Positions 1 to 17,595 of a stretch of DNA of 64,000 nucleotides are shown piece after piece. The notes under the pieces were generated by a model, which saw only the letters and a list, made by a program, of their open reading frames with translations, had not been told where the DNA came from and ran no database searches. The translations under genes were made by a program, and so were the position numbers. The stretch lies in contig NZ_CP029479.1 in NCBI RefSeq assembly GCF_003150835.1, positions 1,116,001 through 1,180,000 on the forward strand, read 5' to 3'. The DNA is from Phenylobacterium parvum (GTDB lineage Bacteria; Pseudomonadota; Alphaproteobacteria; Caulobacterales; Caulobacteraceae). Position 1 is the stretch's first letter. Each line of letters starts with the position of its first letter.

Positions 1-2369
1 CCATCGAGACGCCGGAAGGCCCGAACATCGGCCTGATCAACTCGCTGGCCACCCACGCGGTGGTCAACAAGTACGGCTTCATCGAAAGCCCCTACCGCCG
101 CATCAAGGACGGCCGGATCACCGACGAGGTGGTCTACATGTCCGCGATGGAAGAGGCCAAGCACGTCATCGCCCAGGCCAACATCAAGCTGGAAAAGGGC
201 GAGATCGCCGAGGACCTCGTCCCGGGCCGGATCAATGGCGAACCCTCGCTCCTGCCCAAGGCCGACGTCGACCTGATGGACGTTTCGCCCAAGCAGGTGG
301 TCTCGGTCGCCGCCTCGCTGATCCCCTTCCTTGAGAACGACGACGCCAACCGGGCCCTGATGGGCTCGAACATGCAGAAGCAGGCCGTGCCGCTGATCCA
401 GTCGGACGCCCCCCTGGTCGGCACCGGCATGGAAAGCGTCGTGGCCGTGGACTCCGGCGCCGTGGTCGTCGCCCGCCGCACCGGCGTGGTCGAGCAGATC
501 GACGGCACCCGTATCGTCATCCGGGCCACCGAGGAGAGCGATCCCTCAAAGTCCGGCGTCGATATCTACCGCCTGCAGAAGTTCCAGCGCTCCAACACCT
601 CGACCTGCATCAACCAGCGTCCGCTGGTCCAGGTGGGCGACAAGGTCGCGACGGGCGACGTCATCGCCGACGGCCCGTCCACGGAGCTCGGCGAACTGGC
701 CCTGGGACGGAACGTCCTCGTCGCCTTCATGCCCTGGAACGGCTACAACTTCGAGGACTCGATCCTGATCTCCGAGCGCATCGTTCGCGATGACGTCTTC
801 ACCTCGATCCACATCGAGGAATTCGAGGTCATGGCCCGCGACACGAAGCTCGGGCCCGAGGAAATCACCCGCGACATCCCGAACGTCGGCGAGGAGGCCC
901 TGCGCAACCTCGACGAGGCCGGGATCGTGGCTATCGGCGCCGAGGTCCTGCCTGGCGACATCCTGGTCGGCAAGGTCACGCCCAAGGGCGAGAGCCCGAT
1001 GACCCCCGAGGAAAAGCTTCTCCGGGCGATCTTCGGGGAAAAGGCCTCTGACGTGCGGGATACCTCGCTTCGCCTGCCCCCCGGCGTCGCCGGCACGGTG
1101 GTCGAGGTCCGGGTGTTCAACCGCCATGGCGTCGACAAGGATGAGCGCGCCCAGGCCATCGAGCGCGACGAGATCGAGCGTCTCGGTAAGGACCGTGACG
1201 ACGAGTTCGCCATCCTGAACCGCAACATGACCACCCGCCTTCGCACCCTGCTGACCGGCAAGGTCGCTATCTCCGGGCCCAAGGGCGTCGGGCGCGGGGA
1301 GATCACGGCGGCGAAGCTCGAGGAGGTCGCCCCCGGCCTGTGGTGGCAGATCGCCCTCGAGGACGAGAAGGCCATGGGCGAGCTGGAGGCCATGCGCCGC
1401 CAGTTCGACGAGGCCCGCAAGCGCCTCGACCGCCGCTTCGACGACAAGGTCGAGAAGCTGAAGCGCGGCGACGAACTGCCCCCCGGCGTCATGAAGATGG
1501 TCAAGGTCTTCGTGGCCGTGAAGCGCAAGCTGCAGCCGGGCGACAAGATGGCCGGCCGTCACGGCAACAAGGGCGTCATTTCCAAGATCCTGCCGATCGA
1601 GGACATGCCCTACCTGGAGGATGGCCGGAACGTCGACATCGTGCTCAACCCGCTGGGCGTGCCCAGCCGGATGAACGTGGGCCAGATCTTCGAGACCCAT
1701 CTTGGCTGGGCCGCCGCCGGCCTTGGCCGCCAGATCGCCGAGGTCCTTGAGGCCTGGCGGAACGGCGGCCAGCGCAAGGCGCTGGTTGACCATCTGCGCG
1801 GCATCTATGGTCCCGACCAGGAGCTGCCGGACACGGACGAGGAACTGGTCGAACTGGCCCGGAACCTGTCCAAGGGCGTGCCCTTCGCCACGCCGGTCTT
1901 CGACGGCGCGCACATCGAGGACATCGAGAACCTGCTGGAGCAGGCGGGCCTTGCCCGTTCGGGCCAGTCGATCCTTTACGACGGCCAGACGGGAGAGCAG
2001 TTCAAGCGTCCCGTCACGGTGGGCTACATCTACATGCTGAAGCTGCACCACCTGGTCGACGACAAGATCCACGCCCGGTCGATCGGTCCTTACTCCCTGG
2101 TCACCCAGCAGCCGCTGGGCGGCAAGGCCCAGTTTGGCGGCCAGCGCTTCGGGGAGATGGAGGTCTGGGCCCTGGAGGCCTACGGCGCCGCCTACACCCT
2201 GCAGGAAATGCTGACGGTGAAGTCCGACGACGTGGCCGGCCGGACCAAGGTCTACGAGTCCATCGTCCGCGGCGACGACACCTTCGAGGCGGGCATCCCC
2301 GAGAGCTTCAACGTGCTGGTCAAGGAAATGCGTTCCCTTGGCCTCAACGTGGAGCTCGAGAACACCTGA
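1..2369 (+). CDS. rpoB: RNA polymerase beta subunit, 5' end missing
   Basis: This is the C-terminal part of the beta subunit of DNA-dependent RNA polymerase. The frame is open from base 3, where the conserved stretch [14 protein letters not shown] begins. By comparison with E. coli this is near residue 561, just past the main rifampicin-resistance cluster, which lies outside the window. The P and I of cluster II (E. coli P564 and I572 equivalents) are unchanged. Further conserved blocks follow, including GRHGNKGV and the C-terminal clamp segment [21 protein letters not shown]. The protein ends in ELENT and stops at TGA 2367-2369. rpoC follows after 89 nt, as in the usual rpoBC operon. Identification is certain; only the missing 5' part limits the entry. 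Confidence 0.98.
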   Translation, partial: IETPEGPNIGLINSLATHAVVNKYGFIESPYRRIKDGRITDEVVYMSAMEEAKHVIAQANIKLEKGEIAEDLVPGRINGEPSLLPKADVDLMDVSPKQVVSVAASLIPFLENDDANRALMGSNMQKQAVPLIQSDAPLVGTGMESVVAVDSGAVVVARRTGVVEQIDGTRIVIRATEESDPSKSGVDIYRLQKFQRSNTSTCINQRPLVQVGDKVATGDVIADGPSTELGELALGRNVLVAFMPWNGYNFEDSILISERIVRDDVFTSIHIEEFEVMARDTKLGPEEITRDIPNVGEEALRNLDEAGIVAIGAEVLPGDILVGKVTPKGESPMTPEEKLLRAIFGEKASDVRDTSLRLPPGVAGTVVEVRVFNRHGVDKDERAQAIERDEIERLGKDRDDEFAILNRNMTTRLRTLLTGKVAISGPKGVGRGEITAAKLEEVAPGLWWQIALEDEKAMGELEAMRRQFDEARKRLDRRFDDKVEKLKRGDELPPGVMKMVKVFVAVKRKLQPGDKMAGRHGNKGVISKILPIEDMPYLEDGRNVDIVLNPLGVPSRMNVGQIFETHLGWAAAGLGRQIAEVLEAWRNGGQRKALVDHLRGIYGPDQELPDTDEELVELARNLSKGVPFATPVFDGAHIEDIENLLEQAGLARSGQSILYDGQTGEQFKRPVTVGYIYMLKLHHLVDDKIHARSIGPYSLVTQQPLGGKAQFGGQRFGEMEVWALEAYGAAYTLQEMLTVKSDDVAGRTKVYESIVRGDDTFEAGIPESFNVLVKEMRSLGLNVELENT

Positions 2370-2398
2370 GGCCCGCCCGCCTCCCGTCCCAGCGCGGG

Positions 2399-2421
2399 GG
2401 GAGGGGCCGTCAGCCCCTCCC
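2399..2421 (+). other. rpoB-rpoC junction hairpin
   Basis: A perfect 9-bp inverted repeat (GGGAGGGGC at 2399-2407 and GCCCCTCCC at 2413-2421) with a 5-nt loop lies between rpoB and rpoC. No T-run follows, so it does not look like an intrinsic terminator. It could be an RNA-processing or pausing site. The role is inferred. Confidence 0.5.
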
Positions 2422-2458
2422 GACCCGCTTCCGGAATCTCTGACGAACTGGAAGACCC

Positions 2459-6652
<4,194 letters not shown>

Positions 6653-6678
6653 GCCCCAGGATCATCCCAGGCAGATCG

Positions 6679-6714
6679 AGGGGCGGTTCCGCGGGTCGGG
6701 GCCGCCCCTTCTTC
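6679..6714 (+). terminator. Possible intrinsic terminator after rpoC
   Basis: An 8-bp inverted repeat (AGGGGCGG at 6679-6686, CCGCCCCT at 6702-6709) with a 15-nt loop is followed by TTCTTC. It lies 26 nt past the rpoC stop and would separate rpoBC from the zinc-ribbon gene. The loop is long and the T-tract short, so termination may be partial. Confidence 0.5.
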
Positions 6715-6775
6715 ATGCGTGGTTGTGATCCGGCGGGAGCTTCCCACATGGGGTGGGGGAATAACGGAGACACCC

Positions 6776-7105
6776 ATGCCGCTGCTGCTTTGCCCAAACT
6801 GCAACACCTCCATGCAGACCGTGTCACGGTCGGGCGTCGAACTGGACATGTGCCCGTCCTGCCGGGGGATCTGGATGGATCGGGGCGAACTCGAGAAGGT
6901 CCTGGGCGCCGTCCGTGACGAATCCGATGACCAGGGCCGGGCCCGACAGTCCCTGGAGCGCGAGGCGGACGCCTTCCGGCGGGATCCGCAGGAATGGGTC
7001 CGGCGCCACCCGTACGATGAGGGCCGGCGCAGCTACAAGTGGGACGACGACGACCACTGGAAGAAGAAAAAGAAGCGTTTCGACATCTTCGACATCTTCG
7101 ACTGA
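6776..7105 (+). CDS. Zinc-ribbon protein (zf-TFIIB type)
   Basis: A 109-residue protein with an N-terminal zinc ribbon: CPNC at residues 6-9 and CPSC about 17-20 residues later, followed by RGIWMDRGELEKVL, the typical zf-TFIIB pattern. The rest is charged: a basic and acidic linker, then a DDDDHW segment, five lysines and a tandem FDIFDIFD end. Start ATG 6776 was chosen because GGAG at 6766-6769 lies at good spacing and the ribbon follows at once; an earlier in-frame start at 6719 would add residues unlike the family. The partner is unknown. Its position between rpoC and the str operon suggests a link to transcription or nucleic acids, but this is inference. Confidence 0.85.
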   Translation: MPLLLCPNCNTSMQTVSRSGVELDMCPSCRGIWMDRGELEKVLGAVRDESDDQGRARQSLEREADAFRRDPQEWVRRHPYDEGRRSYKWDDDDHWKKKKKRFDIFDIFD

Positions 7106-7135
7106 CGGGGATGATCCCGCAGGCCCCCGCCAGCG

Positions 7136-7161
7136 TTGACGGCGGCGGGCCTTGCGAGTAT
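7136..7161 (+). promoter_or_regulatory. Possible promoter for the str operon
   Basis: TTGACG at 7136-7141, then 14 nt, then GAGTAT at 7156-7161. The -35 element is a full match to the Caulobacter-type TTGACGS, while the -10 is weak. It lies about 210 nt before rpsL in a 265-nt gap that contains no gene. A shift in expression between rpoBC and the str genes would need a promoter here. Confidence 0.35.
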
Positions 7162-7370
7162 GAACCGCGCTCTTTCGAGGCCGGGGGGAGTCGCCCCGGT
7201 TACCGATGAACGCCGCTGTTCCCGTGAACCTCGGCAAGCCCGTCGGAGCGATGATCATCGCGCCGGCGAGTTTTTGCGTTCAGAGGTCCCGGCGCCGGAA
7301 GAGAGAATGTAACTGGAACCCCCAAGAGGCGCCCCGGCCCAACGGCACACGCCTCCAGAGCAGAGAATAG

Positions 7371-7742
7371 ATGCCCACAGTCAACCAGCTCATCCGCAAG
7401 CCCAGGCAAGACAAGCCTTCGCGGAACAAGGTCCCGGCCCTCAAGGGGTGCCCCCAGCGTCGCGGCGTTTGCACGCGCGTCTACACCACGACACCGAAGA
7501 AGCCGAACTCGGCCCTCCGGAAGGTGGCCAAGGTCCGTCTGACGACGGGCATCGAGGCGGTGTGCTACATCCCCGGCGAAGGCCACAACCTGCAGGAGCA
7601 CTCGGTTGTGCTCATCCGCGGCGGCCGGGTGAAGGACCTTCCGGGTGTCCGCTACCACATCCTGCGCGGCGTTCTCGACACCCAGGGGGTGAAGGACCGC
7701 AAGCAGCGCCGTTCGCTCTATGGCGCCAAGCGTCCGAAGTAA
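7371..7742 (+). CDS. rpsL: 30S ribosomal protein S12
   Basis: S12 sits at the decoding centre of the small subunit. The protein has 123 residues, the usual length, with the conserved [11 protein letters not shown] loop. Both residues commonly altered in streptomycin resistance are the sensitive form here: K43 and K88, with P91 intact. It is the first gene of the str operon and is followed 12 nt later by rpsG, which has a clear GGAG ribosome site. Confidence 0.99.
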   Translation: MPTVNQLIRKPRQDKPSRNKVPALKGCPQRRGVCTRVYTTTPKKPNSALRKVAKVRLTTGIEAVCYIPGEGHNLQEHSVVLIRGGRVKDLPGVRYHILRGVLDTQGVKDRKQRRSLYGAKRPK

Positions 7743-7754
7743 GGAGACGAGTCC

Positions 7755-8228
7755 ATGTCCCGCCGCCGTCGCGCCGAGAAACGTGAAGTCCTGCCGGATC
7801 CGAAGTTTGGCGACCTCACTGTCACGAAATTCATGAATTACGTCATGTACGAGGGGAAGAAGGCGGTCGCCGAGAACATCCTCTATGGCGCCTTCGACAT
7901 CCTTGAGGCCAAGCGCAAGGACCAGGGTCCCCTGGAAACCTTCCACGCCGCCCTCGACAACGTCGCCCCCGGCATCGAGGTCCGCTCCCGCCGGGTTGGC
8001 GGCGCGACCTATCAGGTGCCGGTGGAGGTCCGTCCGGACCGCCGCAAGGCCCTGGCCATCCGTTGGCTTGTGACCGCCGCCCGCAAGCGCGGCGAGAACA
8101 CCATGACGGAGAAGCTTGCCGGCGAACTTCTCGACGCCGCCTCCAACCGGGGCACCGCCGTGAAGAAGCGCGAAGACACCCACAAGATGGCGGAAGCCAA
8201 CCGGGCCTTCTCGCACTACCGCTGGTAA
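7755..8228 (+). CDS. rpsG: 30S ribosomal protein S7
   Basis: S7 binds the 3' major domain of 16S rRNA and starts assembly of the 30S head. The 157-residue length is normal for alphaproteobacteria and the start [10 protein letters not shown] is typical. GGAG at 7743-7746 supports ATG 7755. It lies in the str operon between rpsL and fusA. In E. coli S7 also represses its own operon; no matching site was looked for here beyond the downstream hairpin. Confidence 0.99.
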   Translation: MSRRRRAEKREVLPDPKFGDLTVTKFMNYVMYEGKKAVAENILYGAFDILEAKRKDQGPLETFHAALDNVAPGIEVRSRRVGGATYQVPVEVRPDRRKALAIRWLVTAARKRGENTMTEKLAGELLDAASNRGTAVKKREDTHKMAEANRAFSHYRW

Positions 8229-8251
8229 GTTCCGCACAAGCCTGAGTTCAC

Positions 8252-8292
8252 CGGCGCGGGTGGTTCCCCAAAGACCGCCCGCGCCGTTCTTG
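8252..8292 (+). terminator. Strong hairpin between rpsG and fusA
   Basis: A 13-bp stem with one G-T pair: 5' arm 8252-8264, 9-nt loop 8265-8273, 3' arm 8274-8286, followed by TTCTTG. It looks like a partial terminator or attenuator inside the str operon and lies 36 nt before fusA. Because fusA and tuf must still be expressed, read-through, processing or an extra promoter is implied. Confidence 0.5.
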
Positions 8293-8327
8293 CAAGACAC
8301 CGACGCCCCTCAAACCGAGCGCCCGCG

Positions 8328-10406
<2,079 letters not shown>

Positions 10407-10459
10407 CCCCGAACCAACCCCAATCTAGAGGACAGGCCCGGAGAGGGCTGGAGCTTGAA

Positions 10460-11650
<1,191 letters not shown>

Positions 11651-11687
11651 GTCTTCGTCCACCCCCGGCCCAGCCGGGAAACAACAG

Positions 11688-11718
11688 GGGCCGCGGAGGA
11701 AACTCCGCGGCCCTTTTT
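11688..11718 (+). terminator. Intrinsic terminator after tuf
   Basis: A perfect 11-bp GC-rich stem (11688-11698 and 11703-11713) with a GAAA tetraloop is followed directly by TTTTT at 11714-11718. It lies 38 nt past the tuf stop and closes the str operon. This is one of the two clearest terminators in the window. Confidence 0.93.
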
Positions 11719-11769
11719 GCTGGATGCGCCGCCTCTTGGAAGAAGCTTCGGGAATGGGGGAGGGCGCGC

Positions 11770-11798
11770 TTGACGGAGGCGAGTCGGGCACGTATACC
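11770..11798 (+). promoter_or_regulatory. Sigma-70-type promoter of the S10 operon
   Basis: TTGACG at 11770-11775, a 17-nt spacer and TATACC at 11793-11798. This is the best promoter match in the window. It comes after the tuf terminator and is the likely start of the long rpsJ to rplO transcript, with initiation near 11805. Confidence 0.7.
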
Positions 11799-11804
11799 CG
11801 CGCC

Positions 11805-12049
11805 TCCTGTTGGACCGGCTGTGCCTGTCGACCTTGTGTCGGAAGGCAGACGCGGTTCGCGGAGCGGCCCTTTTCCGGGACTTAGGTCCAGGGGAGGGGC
11901 GGGAGCCGGCGCGGTCCTTCGCGCAGGCTTCGTTTCGTTTTGCGGACTTTCGTGTGCGGATGCCTCGCAAGAGGGGTCCGGAGTTGGTCTTTGAAATGGT
12001 CAATTGCACGCGGACGGACCGCCGTCTGTAGGGGAAACTGAAGAGCGAT
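11805..12049 (+). promoter_or_regulatory. Long 5' leader of the S10 operon
   Basis: About 245 nt lie between the predicted start of transcription and rpsJ, with no convincing gene. The leader can fold locally: one hairpin has TGCCT at 11822-11826 with AGGCA at 11844-11848 and an inner CGAC/GTCG pair. Further short GC-rich hairpins follow. In gammaproteobacteria ribosomal protein L4 binds the S10 leader; whether anything similar happens here cannot be told from this sequence. The stretch 11719-11769 before the promoter shows nothing recognisable. Confidence 0.4.
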
Positions 12050-12358
<309 letters not shown>

Positions 12359-12370
12359 GGGGATCGGTCG

Positions 12371-13114
12371 ATGCGTACCGGCGTGATCGCCAAGAAACTC
12401 GGCATGGCCCGCTTCTTTGATGAGGATGGGGTCCACGTGCCCGTGACCGTCCTCAGCCTGGACGGCTGCGCCGTGACGGGCCACCGCACGGCTGAGCGCG
12501 ACGGTTATGTCGCCCTCCAGCTGGGCGCGGGCCTCCGCAAGCCCAAGAACGTGACCAAGCCCCTCCGCGGACACTTCGCGAAGGCAGAGGTCGAGCCCCG
12601 CCAGAAGGTGGTGGAGTTCCGGGTGTCCCCCGAGAACCTCATCGAGGTCGGCGCTGAGCTGACGGCGGACCACTTCCTGGTCGGCCAGAAGGTGGACGTC
12701 ACCGGAACCACCATCGGCAAGGGCTTCGCCGGCGCCATGAAGCGGTGGAACTTCGGGGGCATGCGCGCCACGCACGGCGTGTCCGTGTCGCACCGCGCCC
12801 ACGGCTCCACCGGCCAGCGCCAGGATCCGGGCAAGACCTTCCGGGGCAAGAAGATGGCCGGCCATCTTGGCCAGGAAACCGTGACCACCCTGGGTCTCAC
12901 CGTGTGGCGCATCGACGCCGAACGCGGCCTGATCATGGTCAAGGGTTCGGTTCCCGGTTCGGAAGGCTCGTGGGTTCGCATCCGCGACGCCGTGAAGGCC
13001 CCGCCGGCTGGCGTTCCCACGCCGGGCGCCTTCCGCAAGGCTGGACAGGCTGCGGCTCCCGCCGCTGAAGCCGCGCCCGCCGAAGAGGCTCCGCAAGCCG
13101 AGGGTCAGGAATAA
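12371..13114 (+). CDS. rplC: 50S ribosomal protein L3
   Basis: L3 binds near the peptidyl-transferase centre of 23S rRNA. The 247-residue protein has the conserved central loop around [18 protein letters not shown]. The last 30 or so residues are an alanine- and glutamate-rich tail, seen in many alphaproteobacterial L3 proteins and probably disordered. GGGG upstream of ATG 12371 serves as the ribosome site. Its TAA stop overlaps the rplD start by one base. Confidence 0.99.
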   Translation: MRTGVIAKKLGMARFFDEDGVHVPVTVLSLDGCAVTGHRTAERDGYVALQLGAGLRKPKNVTKPLRGHFAKAEVEPRQKVVEFRVSPENLIEVGAELTADHFLVGQKVDVTGTTIGKGFAGAMKRWNFGGMRATHGVSVSHRAHGSTGQRQDPGKTFRGKKMAGHLGQETVTTLGLTVWRIDAERGLIMVKGSVPGSEGSWVRIRDAVKAPPAGVPTPGAFRKAGQAAAPAAEAAPAEEAPQAEGQE

Positions 13115-13752
13115 TGAAACTCGACGTCATCAAGCTCGACGGCGGGAAGGGCGGTTCGATCGAACTGTCCGACGCCATCTTCGGGATCGAAGAGATCCGC
13201 GGGGATATCCTTCAGCGGGTCGTGACCTGGCAGCTGGCCAAGCGCCGCGCCGGGACGCACAAGATCCAGGTCCGGAATGAAGTCTCCCGGACCAGCAAGA
13301 AGATGTACAAGCAGAAGGGCACCGGCGGCGCCCGTCACGGTTCGCGCCGTGCGGCCCAGTTCGTCGGCGGCGCCAAGGCCCACGGGCCCGTGGTCCGCAG
13401 CCACGCCTTTGACCTGCCCAAGAAGGTCCGGGCCCTGGCCCTGCGCCACGCCCTGTCTTCCAAGGCGCGCTCTGGCGACCTCATGGTGGTCGACAGCCTG
13501 GCCCTGTCGGAAGCCAAGACTGCGGCTCTCCGTACGACCCTGGGCAAGATCGGCCTGGTCAACGCCCTGGTGATCGCCGGCCCCGAGGTCGACGGCAACT
13601 TCCGCCTGGCGGCCCGGAATATCCCGAATGTGGACGTGCTGCCGAACGCCGGCCTCAATGTCTACGACGTGCTGCGTCGCCGGACCCTCGTCCTGACCAA
13701 GGATGCGGTCGAGGCGATCAACGCCCGCTTCGCCGAGAAGGAGGCCGCCTGA
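13114..13752 (+). CDS. rplD: 50S ribosomal protein L4
   Basis: L4 lines the peptide exit tunnel; in E. coli it also represses the S10 operon. The 212-residue protein includes the tunnel loop with [18 protein letters not shown]. The start TAATG overlap with rplC and the TGATG overlap with rplW indicate coupled translation. The N-terminus [10 protein letters not shown] fits the alphaproteobacterial family. Confidence 0.98.
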   Translation: MKLDVIKLDGGKGGSIELSDAIFGIEEIRGDILQRVVTWQLAKRRAGTHKIQVRNEVSRTSKKMYKQKGTGGARHGSRRAAQFVGGAKAHGPVVRSHAFDLPKKVRALALRHALSSKARSGDLMVVDSLALSEAKTAALRTTLGKIGLVNALVIAGPEVDGNFRLAARNIPNVDVLPNAGLNVYDVLRRRTLVLTKDAVEAINARFAEKEAA

Positions 13753-14051
13753 TGGCCACGCCCTCCGCCCGCCACTACGACACCATCCTGTCCCCGGTGA
13801 TCACCGAGAAGGCGACCCTGCTCTCGGAGCAGAACAAGGTGGTCTTCCGCGTCGCCGGCGACGCCACGAAGGACGAGATCGCGGCCGCCGTCGAGGCGCT
13901 GTTCAAGGTCTCGGTTACCAAGGTCAACACCCTCAACGTGAAGGGCAAGACCAAGCGTTTCCGCGGCCGCGAAGGCCGTCGTTCCGACGTCAAGAAGGCT
14001 GTCGTGACCCTGGCCGAAGGCCAGTCCATCGACATCACCACGGGGCTCTGA
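13752..14051 (+). CDS. rplW: 50S ribosomal protein L23
   Basis: L23 sits at the exit-tunnel mouth and is a docking point for trigger factor and SRP. It has 99 residues with the typical N-terminal segment [14 protein letters not shown] and the C-terminal basic loop [14 protein letters not shown]. It starts at the TGATG overlap with rplD and ends 4 nt before rplB. Confidence 0.98.
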   Translation: MATPSARHYDTILSPVITEKATLLSEQNKVVFRVAGDATKDEIAAAVEALFKVSVTKVNTLNVKGKTKRFRGREGRRSDVKKAVVTLAEGQSIDITTGL

Positions 14052-14055
14052 ACCG

Positions 14056-14892
14056 ATGGCTCTGAAGCAGTACAATCCGACTTCGCCCGGTCGCCGCAGC
14101 CTTGTGCTGATCGACCGGTCCGAGCTCCACAAGGGGCGTCCCGAGAAGTCCCTCGTCGAAGGTCTGACCAAGACCGGCGGTCGGGGCGGCGGCGGCCGCA
14201 TTGCTGTGCGTTTCCGCGGCGGCGGCGCCAAGCGCCTCTACCGCAAGGTGGACTTCAAGCGTCGCAAGTTCGACGTGGCCGGTACGGTCGAGCGGATCGA
14301 GTACGATCCGAACCGGACCGCCTTCATCGCCCTGATCCGCTACGCGGACGGTGAGATGGCCTACATCCTGGCCCCGCAGCGCCTGAAGGCCGGCGACCAG
14401 GTGATCGCCTCGGACCGCGCCGACGTGAAGCCGGGCAACGCCATGCCGCTGCGCTCCATGCCGATCGGCTCGATCATCCATAACATCGAGCTGAAGCCCC
14501 TGAAGGGGGGCCAGATCGCCCGTTCGGCCGGCGCCTACGCCCAGCTGGTCGGCCGCGACGCCGGTTACGCCCAGATCCGCCTGAACTCGGGCGAGCTGCG
14601 GATGGTTCCGGACGGCTGTATGGCCACCGTCGGCGCCGTGTCCAACCCGGACCACATGAACGAGGTCCTGGGCAAGGCCGGCCGCTCGCGCCACAAGGGT
14701 CGTCGCCCGCACGTCCGCGGCGTCGCCATGAACCCGGTCGACCACCCGCACGGCGGCGGTGAAGGCCGCACCTCGGGCGGCCGTCACCCGGTCACGCCCT
14801 GGGGCAAGCCGACCAAGGGGTCGCGCACCCGCACCAACAAGGCGACGGACAAGTTCATTATCCGCTCGCGTCACGCCCGGAAGGCTCGCTGA
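14056..14892 (+). CDS. rplB: 50S ribosomal protein L2
   Basis: L2 is needed for subunit joining and peptidyl-transferase activity. The 278-residue protein has the C-terminal conserved block [16 protein letters not shown], including the histidine important in E. coli L2. Length and start [14 protein letters not shown] are normal. Its codon use (ACC for most threonines) is a useful contrast with tuf. Confidence 0.99.
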   Translation: MALKQYNPTSPGRRSLVLIDRSELHKGRPEKSLVEGLTKTGGRGGGGRIAVRFRGGGAKRLYRKVDFKRRKFDVAGTVERIEYDPNRTAFIALIRYADGEMAYILAPQRLKAGDQVIASDRADVKPGNAMPLRSMPIGSIIHNIELKPLKGGQIARSAGAYAQLVGRDAGYAQIRLNSGELRMVPDGCMATVGAVSNPDHMNEVLGKAGRSRHKGRRPHVRGVAMNPVDHPHGGGEGRTSGGRHPVTPWGKPTKGSRTRTNKATDKFIIRSRHARKAR

Positions 14893-14895
14893 TCC

Positions 14896-15174
14896 ATGAC
14901 CCGTTCCGTCTGGAAAGGACCGTTTGTCGACGGTTACCTGCTCAAGAAGGCGGAGGCCGCGCAGGTCTCCGGCCGCAAGGACGTCATCAAGACCTGGTCG
15001 CGCCGCTCGACCATCATGCCGCAGTTCGTCGGCCTGACCTTCGGCGTGCACAACGGCCAGAAGCACGTGCCCGTCCTCGTTTCCGAGGACATGGTCGGCA
15101 TGAAGCTCGGTGAGTTCGCCCCGACCCGGTATTTCCCGGGTCACGCCGCGGACAAGAAGGCAAAGAGGAAGTAG
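14896..15174 (+). CDS. rpsS: 30S ribosomal protein S19
   Basis: S19 binds 16S rRNA in the 30S head with S13. It has 92 residues with [16 protein letters not shown] at the start and the usual [12 protein letters not shown] motif. It begins 3 nt after rplB and ends 2 nt before rplV, so the three are one translational unit. Confidence 0.99.
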   Translation: MTRSVWKGPFVDGYLLKKAEAAQVSGRKDVIKTWSRRSTIMPQFVGLTFGVHNGQKHVPVLVSEDMVGMKLGEFAPTRYFPGHAADKKAKRK

Positions 15175-15176
15175 GC

Positions 15177-15557
15177 ATGTCCAAGCCAGCCAATCCCCGC
15201 CGCCTGAAGCCCGCCGAGGCCATGGCCAAGGCCACGACCCTGCGGGTCAGCCCCCGCAAGCTCAACCTGGTCGCCCAGTCGATCCGGGGCCTCAAGGTCC
15301 AGCGCGCGCTCAACGAGCTCGAGTTCAGCCACAAGCGGATCGCCCGCGACGTGCGCAAGGCGCTCTACTCCGCGATCTCGAACGCCGAGAACAACCACAA
15401 CCTCGACATCGACTCCCTGGTCGTGGCCGAGGCCTATGTGGGCAAGAACCTGGTGATGAAGCGTTTCGCGGCCCGCGCCCGCGGCCGTGCATCCCGCATC
15501 CAGAAGCCTTTCAGCGAGATCACCATCGTGGTCCGCGAACTCGGTGAGGCCGCCTGA
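15177..15557 (+). CDS. rplV: 50S ribosomal protein L22
   Basis: L22 extends a beta-hairpin into the exit tunnel. The 126-residue protein has the family pattern [19 protein letters not shown] and the C-terminal [20 protein letters not shown]. The N-terminal region is slightly longer than in E. coli, as is usual in alphaproteobacteria. It overlaps rpsC by TGATG. Confidence 0.99.
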   Translation: MSKPANPRRLKPAEAMAKATTLRVSPRKLNLVAQSIRGLKVQRALNELEFSHKRIARDVRKALYSAISNAENNHNLDIDSLVVAEAYVGKNLVMKRFAARARGRASRIQKPFSEITIVVRELGEAA

Positions 15558-16318
15558 TGGGTCAGAAAGTCAATCCTGTCGGGCTCCGCCTCGGCGTCAA
15601 CCGCACCTGGGACAGCCGCTGGTTCGCCGACGGCGCCGACTATGGGAAGCTTCTCCACGAAGACCTGCGGGTCCGCGCCGAGCTGAAGAAGCGCCTCTAC
15701 CAGGCGGGTGTCAGCCGGATCATCATCGAGCGTCCGCACAAGAAGTGCCGCATCACCATCTATGCCGCGCGCCCTGGCGTGATCATCGGCAAGAAGGGCG
15801 CGGACATCGAGAAGCTGCGCAAGGACGTCGCGGCCATCACCGGTGGCGAAGTTCACCTCAACATCGTTGAGATCCGCAAGCCTGAGGCCGACGCCCAGCT
15901 GATCGCCGAGAACATCACGGCCCAGCTCGAGCGCCGGATCGCCTTCCGTCGCGCCATGAAGCGGGCCATGCAGTCCGCCATGCGCCTGGGCGCCAAGGGT
16001 ATCCGGATCAACGTTTCGGGCCGCCTCGGCGGCGCGGAGATCGCCCGGATGGAGTGGTACAAGGAAGGCCGCGTGCCGCTCCACACCCTCCGTGCGGACA
16101 TGGACTTCGGCTTCGCCGAGGCCAAGACGACCTACGGCATCATCGGCGTGAAGGTCTGGGTCTTCAAGGGCGAGGTCCTCGAGCACGATCCCATGGCCAT
16201 GGACAAGCGCCTGGCCTCCGAGTCCGGCCCGGCCGGCGAGGGCGGTGGACGTGAACGCTCCGGCGACCGGCCGGACCGCGGTCCGCGTCGCGACCGCCGC
16301 GAGAGCGCGGGAGCCTAA
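15557..16318 (+). CDS. rpsC: 30S ribosomal protein S3
   Basis: S3 lies at the mRNA entry channel and has KH domains. The protein has 253 residues: KH type 2 region with [14 protein letters not shown] near residues 75-90, then the S3 C-terminal domain with [18 protein letters not shown] charged tail rich in Arg, Gly and Asp follows. It starts at the TGATG overlap with rplV. Confidence 0.99.
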   Translation: MGQKVNPVGLRLGVNRTWDSRWFADGADYGKLLHEDLRVRAELKKRLYQAGVSRIIIERPHKKCRITIYAARPGVIIGKKGADIEKLRKDVAAITGGEVHLNIVEIRKPEADAQLIAENITAQLERRIAFRRAMKRAMQSAMRLGAKGIRINVSGRLGGAEIARMEWYKEGRVPLHTLRADMDFGFAEAKTTYGIIGVKVWVFKGEVLEHDPMAMDKRLASESGPAGEGGGRERSGDRPDRGPRRDRRESAGA

Positions 16319-16327
16319 GAGACAGCC

Positions 16328-16756
16328 ATGCTTTCCCCGAAGAAGACCAAGTACCGCAAGCAGTTCAAGGGCAAGATCCATGGGACTGCCAAGGGCGGCT
16401 TCACGCTGAACTTCGGCTCCTATGGACTGAAGTCGGTTGAACCCGAGCGGATCACCGCCCGCCAGATCGAAGCCGCCCGTCGGGCCATCACCCGCCAGAT
16501 GAAGCGTCAGGGCCGGGTCTGGATCCGGATCTTCCCGGACGTTCCGGTCACGGACAAGCCGGCCGAAGTGCGGATGGGCAAGGGCAAGGGTTCGGTCGAG
16601 TACTGGGCCGCCCGGGTGCATCCTGGCCGGATCATGTTCGAGATCGACGGCGTGCCGGACGACATCGCCCGTGAGGCCCTGCGTCTCGGCGCCGCCAAGC
16701 TGCCGGTGAAGACCCGTATCGTCACCCGCATCGACGCTGTCGCGGAGCACGCGTGA
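16328..16756 (+). CDS. rplP: 50S ribosomal protein L16
   Basis: L16 helps place A-site tRNA on the large subunit. It has 142 residues and opens [15 protein letters not shown], with [22 protein letters not shown] in the middle. Nine bases separate it from rpsC, and its TGA overlaps the start of rpmC. Confidence 0.99.
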   Translation: MLSPKKTKYRKQFKGKIHGTAKGGFTLNFGSYGLKSVEPERITARQIEAARRAITRQMKRQGRVWIRIFPDVPVTDKPAEVRMGKGKGSVEYWAARVHPGRIMFEIDGVPDDIAREALRLGAAKLPVKTRIVTRIDAVAEHA

Positions 16757-16950
16757 TGAAGACCGAAGACCTTAGGGCCATGACCCCTGACCAGCTGGCC
16801 GAGAGCCTGCTCAGCCTGAAGAAGGAGCAGTTCAACCTGCGCTTCCAGGCGGCCACGGGCCAGGTCGACAAGACCCATCGCGCCGGGGAGATCCGCAAGG
16901 ACATCGCCCGGATCAAGACCGTCCTGCGCAGCCGCCAGGCCACGGCCTAG
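16756..16950 (+). CDS. rpmC: 50S ribosomal protein L29
   Basis: L29 is a small helical protein near the tunnel exit. The best start is ATG 16756, which forms a TGATG overlap with the rplP stop; a GTG one codon earlier is also open. The product of 64 residues (MKTEDLRAM...) has the family signature [15 protein letters not shown]. Placement between rplP and rpsQ is standard. Confidence 0.97.
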   Translation: MKTEDLRAMTPDQLAESLLSLKKEQFNLRFQAATGQVDKTHRAGEIRKDIARIKTVLRSRQATA

Positions 16951-16961
16951 GGAGTACGAAC

Positions 16962-17213
16962 ATGCCGAAACGCATCCTTGAAGGCGTTGTCGTCTCCGAC
17001 AAGGGCGACAAGACCGTCGTTGTGAAGGTGGAGCGCACCTTCCTGCATCCGGTGCTGAAGAAGCCGGTCCGCCGGTCCAAGAAGTACCATGCCCATGACG
17101 AGGGCAACGTCTACCAGGCGGGCGATCTCGCCCGCATCATCGAGTGCGCTCCGCGCTCCAAGACCAAGACCTGGGAAGTCCTGCCTAAGGCAGGCGCTTC
17201 GCAGGCGTCCTGA
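16962..17213 (+). CDS. rpsQ: 30S ribosomal protein S17
   Basis: S17 is an OB-fold protein binding 16S rRNA early in assembly. It has 83 residues, starting [21 protein letters not shown], with the family motif [12 protein letters not shown] 8 nt upstream supports ATG 16962. Confidence 0.98.
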   Translation: MPKRILEGVVVSDKGDKTVVVKVERTFLHPVLKKPVRRSKKYHAHDEGNVYQAGDLARIIECAPRSKTKTWEVLPKAGASQAS

Positions 17214-17226
17214 GGGAGGCTGATCC

Positions 17227-17595
17227 ATGATCCAGATGCAGACCAACCTCGAAGTCGCTGACAACTCCGGCGCCCGCCGTGTCATGTGCATCAAGGTCCT
17301 TGGCGGCGCGGGTCGCCGCTACGCCGGCGTTGGCGACAAGATTGTCGTCTCGGTTAAGGAAGCCATTCCGCGTGGCCGCGTGAAGAAGGGCGACGTGCTG
17401 CAGGCAATCGTCGTCAGGACCTCGCAGGCGATCAAGCGCAAGGACGGGTCGCTGATCCGGTTCGACCGCAACGCCGCCGTGATCGTCAACAAGCAGAGCG
17501 AGCCGATCGGCACCCGCATCTTCGGACCGGTTCCGCGTGAACTTCGCGCCAAGAACCACATGAAGATCATCTCGCTCGCCCCCGAGGTGCTGTAA
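17227..17595 (+). CDS. rplN: 50S ribosomal protein L14
   Basis: L14 forms an intersubunit bridge with 16S rRNA. It has 122 residues, the universal length, with [19 protein letters not shown] at the start. GGGAGG precedes the start codon. Its TAA overlaps the ATG of rplX. Confidence 0.99.
   Translation: MIQMQTNLEVADNSGARRVMCIKVLGGAGRRYAGVGDKIVVSVKEAIPRGRVKKGDVLQAIVVRTSQAIKRKDGSLIRFDRNAAVIVNKQSEPIGTRIFGPVPRELRAKNHMKIISLAPEVL

Noticed and set aside
12371-13114. Ala/Glu-rich tail of L3 as a fusion or frameshift
   Set aside because: The tail is in frame, low-complexity and common in alphaproteobacterial L3; the next gene starts exactly at its stop.
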